A stretch of DNA of 64,000 nt, taken from Halolactibacillus alkaliphilus. Lineage in GTDB: Bacteria; Bacillota; Bacilli; Bacillales; Amphibacillaceae. The DNA lies in assembly GCF_900115465.1 (NCBI RefSeq), contig NZ_FOWN01000004.1, positions 1 through 64,000 on the forward strand. Direction: 5' to 3'. The notes under the pieces are model-generated. The model saw only the letters and a list, made by a program, of their open reading frames with translations, searched no databases and was not told the origin of the DNA. Positions 16,858 to 24,774 of this stretch are shown here, piece by piece. Numbering within the stretch: the first letter of the stretch is position 1; the number at the start of each line of letters is the position of its first letter. The position numbers and the translations under genes were made by a program.

Positions 16858-16971
16858 ATAAGTGTTGAACATAAGACTTCCTTTGGCAGAAGCGAACAAG
16901 TGGTACACAATCAGAGATATGTTTCACTCATTACTTATTGTCTACTTGTTCTCATTGGTCTAAAAAAATAG
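16858..16971 (+). pseudogene. Possible C-terminal remnant of an IS4-family transposase
   Basis: One frame reads H-K-T-S-F-G-R-S-E-Q-V-V-H-N-Q-R-Y-V-S-L-I-T-Y-C-L-L-V-L then stops. This resembles the last helix of IS4-type transposases, where a similar N-Q-x-x-x-x-L-I-x-Y-C-L-L pattern follows the catalytic Glu. It is only about 37 codons, so the call is tentative. The rest of 16972-17700 holds no gene that I can support; AACCCCT/AGGGGTT arms at about 17505-17546 form a hairpin after a GAGAATAGATGT stretch that weakly recalls the island 15-mers. Confidence 0.35.
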
Positions 16972-17700
16972 TAAAGAGACTTATTTAAAGATTATATGCT
17001 TATGAAAAATAAGTTTGTTGGACTCTTCTCATATGTGGATAAATGCTATTCCAGGGAAAACATTGCCGTGAGGAATTTGACTAACTATCTGTCGGTCTGA
17101 ATTTTAAAATAGTTTAAAATGGATGATTACTACCTTTATTCAGGTGCTTCCTTTTTTGTAAAAAATAATTGAAGTTTGTTCAGCAATTTCTAAGTATATT
17201 TGTGCGATAATATACAAATATGTGAAAAATAAGTCTTGAATATGTGATGTGATCAAAAAGGATGCTATCGTCTAGTATGTTTTTGACATCAATCATAGAT
17301 GCCAAGGAGTATTCTATAATTATACCAGCAATAAATCGATATGTGGGCTAAGTAGATTATAGAGATATAAGCAAAAGGATGAAACTTTGAAAGGGGATAG
17401 AAAATAAAAATCACCCCCCTCAGTATAGTATTTGTTAAATTGTATAAGAGTAATGTGGTAACACACGTTGAGACGGTTGCTCTGCTGACAAGAGAATAGA
17501 TGTATAACCCCTTGGAAATGCAGTATTTACGGTGTTTTCAGGGGTTTCTATATTTTGTTGGAGTAAGAAAAATGATGGGTTTTGGGTGTGTTTTAAGAGA
17601 AGAAGGAAAAAACAAATTGAACTCACCCATGAAAATGTAGTTTTGCTTTAAGGGTTCAATCGTTTATCAAAAGTATGTATTGAATAAATGTAGTATTAAC

Positions 17701-17859
17701 CATTACTTTGAAAAAGAGAACATCAAAACAATAGATGCCAAGGGCGAGGTGCTACTTACCATTATGGTCTCTCTTGCACAACAAGAAAGCCAGCACCTTT
17801 TGCAGAACGTTAAAGTCGGACTACAATATCGCTAGCGGAAAGGAAAGGTTCATGTTTAA
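17701..17859 (+). pseudogene. Remnant of a second type of serine recombinase
   Basis: The frame reads Y-F-E-K-E-N-I, then [17 protein letters not shown] and N-V-K-V-G-L-Q-Y-R before a TAG at 17833, continuing in frame as R-K-G-K-V-H-V to a TAA. This is the junction between catalytic domain and long helix of large, integrative-element-type serine recombinases. Both ends are missing and stops interrupt it. It is a different subfamily from the recombinase at 7238. It indicates that another mobile element was once present here. Confidence 0.7.
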
Positions 17860-17976
17860 TCACAACAGATTAAAGCGGTTATTAAACTGCTTGAATAAAG
17901 CGATTCAAGGTTTTATTACTCGCACAAGCTATGGGGATAAATAGCGGCAGAGGAGTAGTTAATCGGGCAACAAATA

Positions 17977-18120
17977 ATGCAATTAAAAAATCCAACTAAA
18001 ATTGTATCGCAAGCGAATGGTGTATTGCGTTATAAAAATGCTGAGACTGTTGTTTTAAACTGAGATGGAAAAGTAATTACAACTTGGGCAAAAACAAGTA
18101 GAGCTTGGGGTGAATTTTAA
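17977..18120 (+). pseudogene. Remnant of a polymorphic toxin C-terminus
   Basis: The frame encodes N-P-T-K-I-V-x-Q-A-N-G-V-x-R-Y, then E-T-V-V-L-N, an in-frame TGA at 18061, D-G-K-V-I-T-T-W-A-K-T-S-R-A-W and a final TAA at 18118-18120. Such a G-K-V-I-T-T-W ending is seen in C-terminal toxin domains of CdiA/LXG/Rhs-type proteins with BECR-like RNase folds. Delivery and upstream toxin parts are lost. The small gene that begins on the very next base fits a cognate immunity gene. Confidence 0.5.
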
Positions 18121-18354
18121 ATGAATAAAATACTATTGGTAGAAATATTATCTAAACGAGAGCCAGAACTAGTAAGATATTTCTCTAATAATTTAATAAA
18201 TGAGATTGATGAGGACCTAGGTAATCATATCAGGAACATTTTAAATGATGAATTTTTAGAAACAGGAATGGATGACCCTAATGGAGTTATAATTAATAAA
18301 AGAGGTAAAGAAATCGAAGAGCTAATTGATTATGTAGGAAATTTGTATATGTAA
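18121..18354 (+). CDS. Small acidic protein, probable orphan immunity protein
   Basis: The 77-residue gene starts on the base after the stop of the toxin remnant, with GGGGTGAAT inside the remnant as ribosome site, so it was probably translated by coupling. The protein is acidic and mostly helical, with E-P-E-L-V-R-Y near the start, N-H-I-R-N-I-L-N-D-E-F-L in the middle, and no Cys or membrane segment. Size, charge and location fit a contact-dependent-type immunity protein. I know no specific family for it, so the role is an inference from context. Confidence 0.6.
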   Translation: MNKILLVEILSKREPELVRYFSNNLINEIDEDLGNHIRNILNDEFLETGMDDPNGVIINKRGKEIEELIDYVGNLYM

Positions 18355-18382
18355 ACAAATTTTGAGTTATTGGAGGGGTTAT

Positions 18383-19195
18383 ATGATTTTAAATATTGAC
18401 AAGCATGATTTTTCTATAATATGGGATGGTGTATATTACAAGGCTTTATCTGACTATCCTCATATTAATGACTGGGAGTTAAAGAGTATTATTGATTTTG
18501 TAGCATACGAAAAATCACATGGTCGAGAAACTGAAGTTGTTGGTCCTGATTCCGTTTTAATAAATAAAATTAAAGTGGCGTTAGAAGGAGGTAATAAATA
18601 TTTAAATGTGAGAAAACCAGATTTTATTTCAGAATGCACATCTTGTCAGCATAAAGGCTGCTTGACTGATTATTTATGCCATGTAGCGACAAAGGAGAAT
18701 GCTATAAAGATAATTCAATGCGGAAGCCTATTATCTGCACGAAAAGTAAGAAATGAGCCTGCAAATTTGTTGATGACAGAAAAACGAAACGCTGCAAAGG
18801 ATCCGATTGATTTTTTTGATTATATTATGTTTTCTTGGGGGAATTGTCAGGCTGGTGATCGATTAGTTATGGAGAGAACACTTGGTAGGATGCCCACTGA
18901 AAATGATTTAAGCAATGGATTTAAACCGGGAGTAAGATTTTATTTTAAATATGATCAATTAGCCCTGCATTCTGGGTGTACTTCAGATGGCTATCATGCT
19001 CTAAAAATTAAAGATGAAGTCATTTTAGAAGATTATGTAGATACGATTGTTATACCGAATAATTATCGCGAAGAATTTTCTAGCATTATTCCAGCCGCAT
19101 TAAAAGACAATGTATTTTACCTAAATAATGACTGTAATAATATTTGGGAATGGTCTGCAAAAGTCTATGAATGTGTAAAGAAGGCAAAAATATAA
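18383..19195 (+). CDS. Cysteine-cluster protein, possible ADP-ribosyltransferase-like fold
   Basis: The ATG at 18383 follows TTGGAGGGG and gives 270 residues. Residues 85-99 hold C-x2-C-x4-C-x5-C, a likely metal site, followed at once by H-V-A-T-K-E-N-A-I-K-I-I-Q-C-G-S-L-L-S-A-R. That second stretch resembles the start of DarT/DUF4433-type ADP-ribosyltransferase folds (H-x-T...I..I...G.L.S..). G-V-R-F-Y-F-K-Y and G-Y-H-A-L-K-I form later strands. The likeness is by motif only. A DarT-like nucleic acid modifier or an RNA-binding protein are both possible. It lies in AT-rich accessory DNA next to a probable immunity gene. Confidence 0.55.
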   Translation: MILNIDKHDFSIIWDGVYYKALSDYPHINDWELKSIIDFVAYEKSHGRETEVVGPDSVLINKIKVALEGGNKYLNVRKPDFISECTSCQHKGCLTDYLCHVATKENAIKIIQCGSLLSARKVRNEPANLLMTEKRNAAKDPIDFFDYIMFSWGNCQAGDRLVMERTLGRMPTENDLSNGFKPGVRFYFKYDQLALHSGCTSDGYHALKIKDEVILEDYVDTIVIPNNYREEFSSIIPAALKDNVFYLNNDCNNIWEWSAKVYECVKKAKI

Positions 19196-19380
19196 AAAAA
19201 CGAGCTTTTGCATATTGTGATCGTGATTAAACAATATTTCCTAATAGTTGAGTTTAATTAAAAGAACAAACTTGATGAGGCAAGCTTAATCGAACTACCC
19301 CCACCTAAAATTCTAACGAATGTTTGAGGAAGGTATCTTCTCGCTCTAAGACGATAAAATTAAAGGGAGGATTTAAATCA

Positions 19381-19860
19381 ATGGAATTCAAAGACATAAA
19401 AGATGACTATAATAAAGTGCGTGAAAATGAAAGAACATCTCTTTCTAACTATCTTGTTGATATTCTTAAACACGACGAAAGATTAGCAGTCGTCACACGT
19501 GGTTCAAGTGGAAAAGGTCGTATTAAATATGCCTCCGGTGGAAGATTTGGCAAAGATGTATGTGACCTTTCAAATTGGAAATGGGTGGAGGTTAGGGGAA
19601 AAGATTGTTCGTGTATTATTTCTCTTAATATGTTGGAAACAGACACGAATAGCGGTAATGTTCATGCTTTATATGACAGAATTGGCTTCTTTGTTTATAC
19701 TAATAATAAAAACGATGGTATACTAACAGATGAAAGAAGAATCATAACTAATATAGAATTGCCACTTGATGATACCAAAAAATGTACGATTAAAAACATC
19801 CTTGAGAATATAGTAATAAAGGAAATGTGGAATATGGAATATCCCAAGAATCAAGAATAA
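19381..19860 (+). CDS. Hypothetical protein (159 residues)
   Basis: The ATG at 19381 has AAAGGGAGG upstream; the longer in-frame extension from 19324 lacks a site. The protein is soluble with a charged helical start (K-D-D-Y-N-K-V-R-E-N-E-R), a Gly/Arg/Lys-rich loop near 45-65 (S-S-G-K-G-R-I-K-Y-A-S-G-G-R-F-G-K), W-K-W-V-E-V-R and a beta-rich second half. The basic glycine-rich loop could bind nucleic acid or phosphate. I recognise no family. It is the last clear cargo-like gene of the island. Confidence 0.55.
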   Translation: MEFKDIKDDYNKVRENERTSLSNYLVDILKHDERLAVVTRGSSGKGRIKYASGGRFGKDVCDLSNWKWVEVRGKDCSCIISLNMLETDTNSGNVHALYDRIGFFVYTNNKNDGILTDERRIITNIELPLDDTKKCTIKNILENIVIKEMWNMEYPKNQE

Positions 19861-20016
19861 CTTTATCTTGTATATAAAAGAATACATATAGATTTATGTA
19901 AATAAGTGACGAGCTGCTATAGTTAAATAAATACCTTATCAAACTAATAGCCATTTCCTTGATAAGCATCTATACAAGAATTTGAGCAAGGATACATAGA
20001 GAGGCGGAGAGGTAAA

Positions 20017-20325
20017 ATGAAAATACTACTCGTATGTGCAGGTGGAATGTCAAGCTCATTGATCGTTAAAATATTAGAAGAAGAAGCAGAAAAAAACGGT
20101 CAAAAACTTGCTGTAACAGCCGTAGGGAGCCATGAATTCCAAAAAGAAATCAAAAATAATTATGATGCCGTCATGATAGCACCCCAAATCAGATATCTAT
20201 TTGATCATCTTAAAAAGTTTGCAGAAGCAGAAGGCGTTCGTATTGAAGCCATACATCCACAGGCATACAGTCCATTAGGTGGTACTAAACTATTCAATCA
20301 GCTTCAAGAACTTTTAAATAGATAA
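20017..20325 (+). CDS. PTS lactose/cellobiose-type IIB subunit (orphan)
   Basis: The 102-residue protein has the IIB phosphocysteine loop L-L-V-C-A-G-G-M-S-S-S with Cys7, followed by the Rossmann-like pattern I-x-A-V-G-S-H-E-F and A-P-Q-I-R-Y. Length and motifs match the cytoplasmic IIB of the Lac/Chb PTS family, which passes phosphate from IIA to a beta-glucoside or chitobiose-type sugar. AGAGAGGCGGAGAGG precedes the ATG. No IIA, IIC or glycosidase gene lies next to it, so it must work with components elsewhere or be a relic. Confidence 0.88.
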   Translation: MKILLVCAGGMSSSLIVKILEEEAEKNGQKLAVTAVGSHEFQKEIKNNYDAVMIAPQIRYLFDHLKKFAEAEGVRIEAIHPQAYSPLGGTKLFNQLQELLNR

Positions 20326-20487
20326 CGATTAGCGTCTTTATTATCATCTCGGGATTCACTTCATGCAGGAATTCAAACTATATCAATGATTTGTAGTCAA
20401 AGTCATACTATTTAAGTGGCTATTACCTTGAAAAATAATTTAATAAACAATTTATAAATAAATGTAGTAAAAATTAATAAAACTTGT

Positions 20488-20533
20488 TATAATTGCGTCT
20501 ACAGTAACCGAGATAGGGTTACTAACTCACGTT
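20488..20533 (+). promoter_or_regulatory. Promoter -10 and inverted-repeat operator far upstream of the RidA gene
   Basis: TTATAAT (20488-20494) is followed after about 19 bases by AGTAACC (20513-20519) and GGTTACT (20527-20533), a perfect 7-base inverted repeat. This lies about 360 bases before the RidA start. The gap 20326-20891 holds no supported gene. Confidence 0.45.
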
Positions 20534-20601
20534 TCACTATAGAAATTAGGCATTAAATCTTTGATATAACTAAACTGCGAGTTCAACCCAGACATGACTT
20601 G

Positions 20602-20627
20602 CTTAAAAAACGGTAGGCGTTTTTTAG
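20602..20627 (+). terminator. Terminator-like hairpin in the RidA leader
   Basis: TTAAAAAACG and CGTTTTTTAG pair around GTAGG. It could attenuate transcription starting near 20500, or be a plain terminator. Confidence 0.45.
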
Positions 20628-20891
20628 TAGGAATTGTTTTTTCTTTTGTGTAAAAGTATGGCCAGTTTAGCTATAGCATTGAAGAAAATGGAAGCGTTAA
20701 CACGGAGAGTGAATTTACTGATCAATGACTTAAGTGATGCCTCATGTTGATAAACGATCCGTTTTCATTTTCATTTGTATGTGCACTTTTCAAGAAAAAA
20801 TCGTCAGTTATTAAATGATTTAGACCGATTTTTATGGAGCGAAACAGGAGATTATAAATATAGCATAGCTATTAAAAAGGAGAAATCAATC

Positions 20892-22163
20892 ATGAGCAAC
20901 TATAACACAGTATTAGCAAGAAACGTCGAAAGCGCTCCCAAGAGTATCGGTCCATATTCACAAACGGTCGCGTTCTCTCACTACAACAACCTTTCAGCAC
21001 AACTACCAATCGACCCACAAACGGGTGAATTAATTTCTGGTGGCATAAAAGAGCAAGCTATTCAGTGCTTTAATAACATCAAGGCTATTGTAGAGGGTAT
21101 CGACCATGTTATGAGCGATGTCGTTAGAGTAACTATATTCTTAAAGAATATTAGCGATCAAGATGCCGTTAACGATGTGTTAAAAACATTTTTCAGCACC
21201 TATGTTCCAACCTTGACGGTCATTGCTGTTGAAGCATTACCAATGGATGCGTTAGTGCAAGTTGAAGCGCTTATATCCAATGGTGAAGGTACAATTCCAA
21301 ATGCACCACAAGCAGGTGACCTTATAAAGTTAGCACATAATACATCAAACGCACCAACAAGTATTCTTTCTACACAAACGGTCGCATTCTCACACTACAA
21401 TAACCTTACAGCACAATTGCCTATCGATCCAAAAACCGGTAGATTAGTCATTGGTGGTGTGAAGGAACAAGCAAGACAGTGCTTAAAGAATATTAAAACT
21501 ATTTTAGAAAGCATTGACGTTCCTTTTGATGATATTGTTAAAATCACTGTTTTTCTAACCGACCTTTCAGATATTGACACTGTAAATGACGTTTATACAA
21601 CATTCTTCCCAGACTCAGCTATCGCAAGAGCTGTAGCTTATATGCCGGCTAGAACAGCGGTCGAAGTTTCGGCATTGCCAATGGATGCATCGGTACAGAT
21701 TGAAGCAGTTGTATCGCATGGTGATGGGACACCTCCGCAGCTTATAGAGGATCGACACGGAATCGTTATATATGCGAACAATACAGAAAATGCCCCTGTT
21801 AGTTCTCTATCTACACAAACCGTTGCATTTTCTCATTACAACCATCTTTCAGCTCAATTGCCTATAGACGTTAAAACGGGTGAAATAGTATCTGGTGGTG
21901 TGAAGGAGCAGGCTGAACAGTGTTTGAAAAACATTCAGACAATTATAGAAAGTATTGATCATGTAATGGATGATGTCGTAAAAGTGAATATATTCCTTAA
22001 AGATATCACCGATATTAAAGCGGTTGATGACGTTTACTCAACATTTTTCCCAAATGGCACGCCTGCCCGAAGAACCGTTGGCGTATCAGCAATACCTCAA
22101 GACGCTTTAATTCAGATTGACGTCGTTGTTGCAAATGCTGAAGGTACACCACCTAGAGTATAA
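20892..22163 (+). CDS. Triple-domain RidA (YjgF/YER057c/UK114) protein
   Basis: The ATG at 20892 follows AAAAGGAG; 423 residues contain three tandem RidA repeats (about 1-132, 145-275, 290-423), each with T-V-A-F-S-H-Y, L-x-A-Q-L-P-I-D, S/I-G-G-x-K-E-Q and V-x-x-F-L. Single RidA proteins of about 125 residues form homotrimers that hydrolyse reactive enamines/imines. Here the trimer is probably one chain. Key residues are unequal: the G-P-Y-S-Q tyrosine (Y22) is only in repeat 1, the catalytic-type arginine only in repeats 2 and 3 (R254, R393; Leu108 in repeat 1), and the late glutamate is E125, E271 and D410. Activity may be restricted to one interface. It is cytoplasmic and the gene stands alone. 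Confidence 0.85.
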   Translation: MSNYNTVLARNVESAPKSIGPYSQTVAFSHYNNLSAQLPIDPQTGELISGGIKEQAIQCFNNIKAIVEGIDHVMSDVVRVTIFLKNISDQDAVNDVLKTFFSTYVPTLTVIAVEALPMDALVQVEALISNGEGTIPNAPQAGDLIKLAHNTSNAPTSILSTQTVAFSHYNNLTAQLPIDPKTGRLVIGGVKEQARQCLKNIKTILESIDVPFDDIVKITVFLTDLSDIDTVNDVYTTFFPDSAIARAVAYMPARTAVEVSALPMDASVQIEAVVSHGDGTPPQLIEDRHGIVIYANNTENAPVSSLSTQTVAFSHYNHLSAQLPIDVKTGEIVSGGVKEQAEQCLKNIQTIIESIDHVMDDVVKVNIFLKDITDIKAVDDVYSTFFPNGTPARRTVGVSAIPQDALIQIDVVVANAEGTPPRV

Positions 22164-23106
22164 TAACTTACTACCGGTCGTTATTTTTAGATAAGCAAAT
22201 GAATGCGAGATGTAAGGGCGTTTTAAATTAGCGTATGTTAAGTGGTTGTGTCATATATTATTAAGCAGTCACTTTATTTAAAACATTAGTGATAAGTGGG
22301 TAGTTAGACTTCAGCCTTTTAAAAATACGATTTATATACTTTGTTTGGATAAAATATGGTGTCGGTGAAGAGGTTTTTAGTGAAACAGTGTTTCTCTAAT
22401 AAAAATCATTCACCTGCACCTTTTTAAGTTTTAACATATAAAAGTGGACTTGTGTAGAGCTTATTTCAACCCTAGAGCTAATCTCTATGGCTTTCACTTG
22501 GATATTTCAAGCTTAAAAATCTGACGCGCTGCAAGCTATTTAAATGACTCTACTAGTACTCTAATCCATTCTGGATTAATTTGTTTAATAAATCTCTTAT
22601 ACTATTAGTGATAGAAAGTACGTTGTAAGATTGTTCAGGCTACTTATTTAGGAATCACTGCAAATTTATAAATATAGGCTGTATACATAGATCGTTTTTA
22701 AGCACATATCATACACAGAAGATTGAGGCACTTAAGTAATACTCTGATTGATTGTATATGATATAATCAATCAGAAGCTGTTAAAGATGAATCAAAGTAC
22801 TTGATCGAAGATGCTTACTTGCCAACTTAATATAAATATATAAATAGCATAAGGAAGATCTATAGATAGTATCTAATCATTTTAAGCTGGTTTTCGTACC
22901 TACGTTGATAGTGAAAATGATACACGTTGTATTTATGATATGATTCTTATGCAGGCGATAGTGTCTAAATGTATCTCACTTAACTCAGCTGCTGTTATTG
23001 AGAGGGCAAGAGTATAAGGCAGGTAAACAATTATTGTTTTAATTGATTAAATGATGGCGTCCTTGGCTGCAACGTAGAAGCGAAAAAAATGAGAGTAGGT
23101 GTTAAA
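22164..23106. other. Long gene-free intergenic stretch
   Basis: I see no supported gene, RNA gene or strong terminator in this AT-rich stretch between the RidA and YwbE genes. Frames are broken every few codons on both strands. Confidence 0.5.
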
Positions 23107-23301
23107 ATGGATGGGAAAAACCGACAAGAGATTAAATCAGGTATGTCAGTCTCAGTAGTTCAAAAACAAGATCAAAAAACGAATAAATTAACAGAAGGTA
23201 TCGTTCAAGATATTCTAACAAAAAGCGCGTCACACCCACACGGTATCAAAGTGAGATTAACGTCAGGGATTGTTGGACGTGTTAAAAAAATTAACAATTA
23301 G
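23107..23301 (+). CDS. YwbE-family protein
   Basis: The ATG at 23107 gives 64 residues; GTAGGTG lies upstream, and a GTG-type extension from 23089 is less likely. The sequence R-x-E-I-K-x-G-M-x-V-x-V-V-Q-K-x-D-Q-x-T-x-K-L-T-E-G-I-V-x-D-I-L-T-x-S-x-x-H-P-H-G-I-K-V-R-L-x-S-G-x-V-G-R-V covers the whole YwbE (DUF2196) family. These are small basic beta-barrel-like proteins of unknown function, common in Bacillales. A terminator follows. Confidence 0.9.
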   Translation: MDGKNRQEIKSGMSVSVVQKQDQKTNKLTEGIVQDILTKSASHPHGIKVRLTSGIVGRVKKINN

Positions 23302-23327
23302 ATAATTACTTAATTTGTTAAAAATAT

Positions 23328-23372
23328 AAAGTAACATCTTAAAGGGAAAGAAATTTTAGGATGTTACTTTTA
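23328..23372 (+). terminator. Terminator after the YwbE gene
   Basis: AAAGTAACATC and GATGTTACTTT form a perfect 11-pair stem, followed by TTAAT. Confidence 0.75.
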
Positions 23373-23554
23373 ATATTGTCTAAAAAAGCACTTTCAAAAC
23401 TATCCTTCCTTGCAATAGTAGTGATTTAACTAGAAAACCATTGTTATACAAGATGTGAAAGTCATGGTGGTTCTAAAGGTGAAGGGATTTATGCTATACT
23501 TCACGTAGAGATAAAATTAAATGGGTTAGATAGAAAAGGCAGGGGGCGAAGTCG

Positions 23555-24616
23555 ATGAGTTTTATTGAATTAACTGATGTAACTAAGTTTTACAGTGGCT
23601 CGAGTCAACCAGCTGTTAATCATTTGCATTTAAAGATTGAAAAAGGGGAGATTGTTACTTTATTAGGTCCAAGTGGCTGTGGTAAAACAACAACCTTACG
23701 AATGATTGCGGGATTTGAAAAAGCGACAAGTGGAACAATCACTATAGATGGAACGGTTGTCGATCAAGGCCATTATGCACTTGCACCAGAAAAACGAGGA
23801 ATTGGTATGGTGTTTCAAGATTATGCTTTGTTTCCTCATCTAACGATTGAAAAAAACGTCATGTTTGGTTTAACACGTATGACCAAGAAGGCTAGAAAAA
23901 AGCGGGCAGAAGAAGTCCTTAACTTGGTAGAGCTTCTACCATATAAAGACCGATTTCCACATGAATTATCAGGTGGTCAACAACAGCGTATTGCCCTGGC
24001 AAGAGCTTTAGCACCAAACCCCTATGTGATTTTAATGGATGAACCTTTTAGCAATTTAGATGCTAGTTTAAGAGAGCAAATGCGGCAAGATGTGACAGAT
24101 ATTTTGCGAAAAGCCAATACGACTGCTATACTCGTTAGTCATGATCAAAAAGATGCCTTCGTGGTTTCCGATCGAGTTGTTGTAATGAATCAAGGAGTTA
24201 TTCAACAAATCGCAACGCCAAAAGACATGTACCGATGTCCGCGCAACTGTTTCGTCGCTCAGTTTATCGGTAAGACTAATCTCCTTCAAGGAACCTTAGA
24301 AGCAGATCAAAAACATGTCCTTACCCCTATCGGTCGCATCTGCTTACCCGAGAAAACGGATCAAGCGATGACGGATGTGCATCTATCCGTGCGACCTGAA
24401 GCTTGCGTCATTAACAAACAGGGAGAAGGACGTTATCACGGGATGATTGACAGGGTGATGTACAGTGGCGAGTACCAAGAAGTGTTTCTTCATTTAGATG
24501 GAGACCACACTAGGGAACCTATAGTACTTTATGTTAGTATTGATGAAGATGTACAAGTAGGAAGTCGACTATCATTTGATATTCGTTCGGAAATGGTGAC
24601 ATTAGTTGAAGCCTAA
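23555..24616 (+). CDS. ABC transporter ATPase, Fe(III)/FbpC type
   Basis: The 353-residue protein has Walker A G-P-S-G-C-G-K-T-T (about 38-46), the Q-loop in V-F-Q-D-Y-A-L-F-P-H, the signature L-S-G-G-Q-Q-Q-R, Walker B V-I-L-M-D-E-P-F-S-N-L-D and the switch His in L-V-S-H-D. A C-terminal TOBE-like regulatory region (about 240-353) follows. This is the FbpC/PotA class of importers. The binding protein and fused permease genes follow directly, so it energises that uptake system. The ATG follows GGCAGGGGGCG. Confidence 0.85.
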   Translation: MSFIELTDVTKFYSGSSQPAVNHLHLKIEKGEIVTLLGPSGCGKTTTLRMIAGFEKATSGTITIDGTVVDQGHYALAPEKRGIGMVFQDYALFPHLTIEKNVMFGLTRMTKKARKKRAEEVLNLVELLPYKDRFPHELSGGQQQRIALARALAPNPYVILMDEPFSNLDASLREQMRQDVTDILRKANTTAILVSHDQKDAFVVSDRVVVMNQGVIQQIATPKDMYRCPRNCFVAQFIGKTNLLQGTLEADQKHVLTPIGRICLPEKTDQAMTDVHLSVRPEACVINKQGEGRYHGMIDRVMYSGEYQEVFLHLDGDHTREPIVLYVSIDEDVQVGSRLSFDIRSEMVTLVEA

Positions 24617-24692
24617 GGTAATAATGACACCTTCATTTTTTCTCTCTCTAAAGGGAGAGACATGTTCTATTTCTTAGTGAAACAAAAAAGAA

Positions 24693-24722
24693 TTGACAGA
24701 CAATTCGCAAATAAGCTATACT
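24693..24722 (+). promoter_or_regulatory. Promoter of the iron-binding lipoprotein gene
   Basis: TTGACA (24693-24698) and TATACT (24717-24722) are 18 bases apart, 52 bases before the lipoprotein start. Confidence 0.7.
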
Positions 24723-24736
24723 ACTTTCATATCTAG

Positions 24737-24751
24737 TGAGATTCATTCTCA
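24737..24751 (+). promoter_or_regulatory. Fur-like operator
   Basis: TGAGATTCATTCTCA is a near-perfect 7-1-7 inverted repeat resembling the Bacillus Fur box core (TGATAATNATTATCA). It lies just downstream of the expected transcription start, where bound Fur would block transcription. This supports iron as substrate. Confidence 0.55.
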
Positions 24752-24774
24752 TTTAATATGAAGAGGGGGAGAAA

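Noticed and set aside
17435-17944. Open frames at 17435-17626 (minus) and 17735-17944 (plus)
   Set aside because: The first has no support; the second is a shadow frame over the recombinase remnant.
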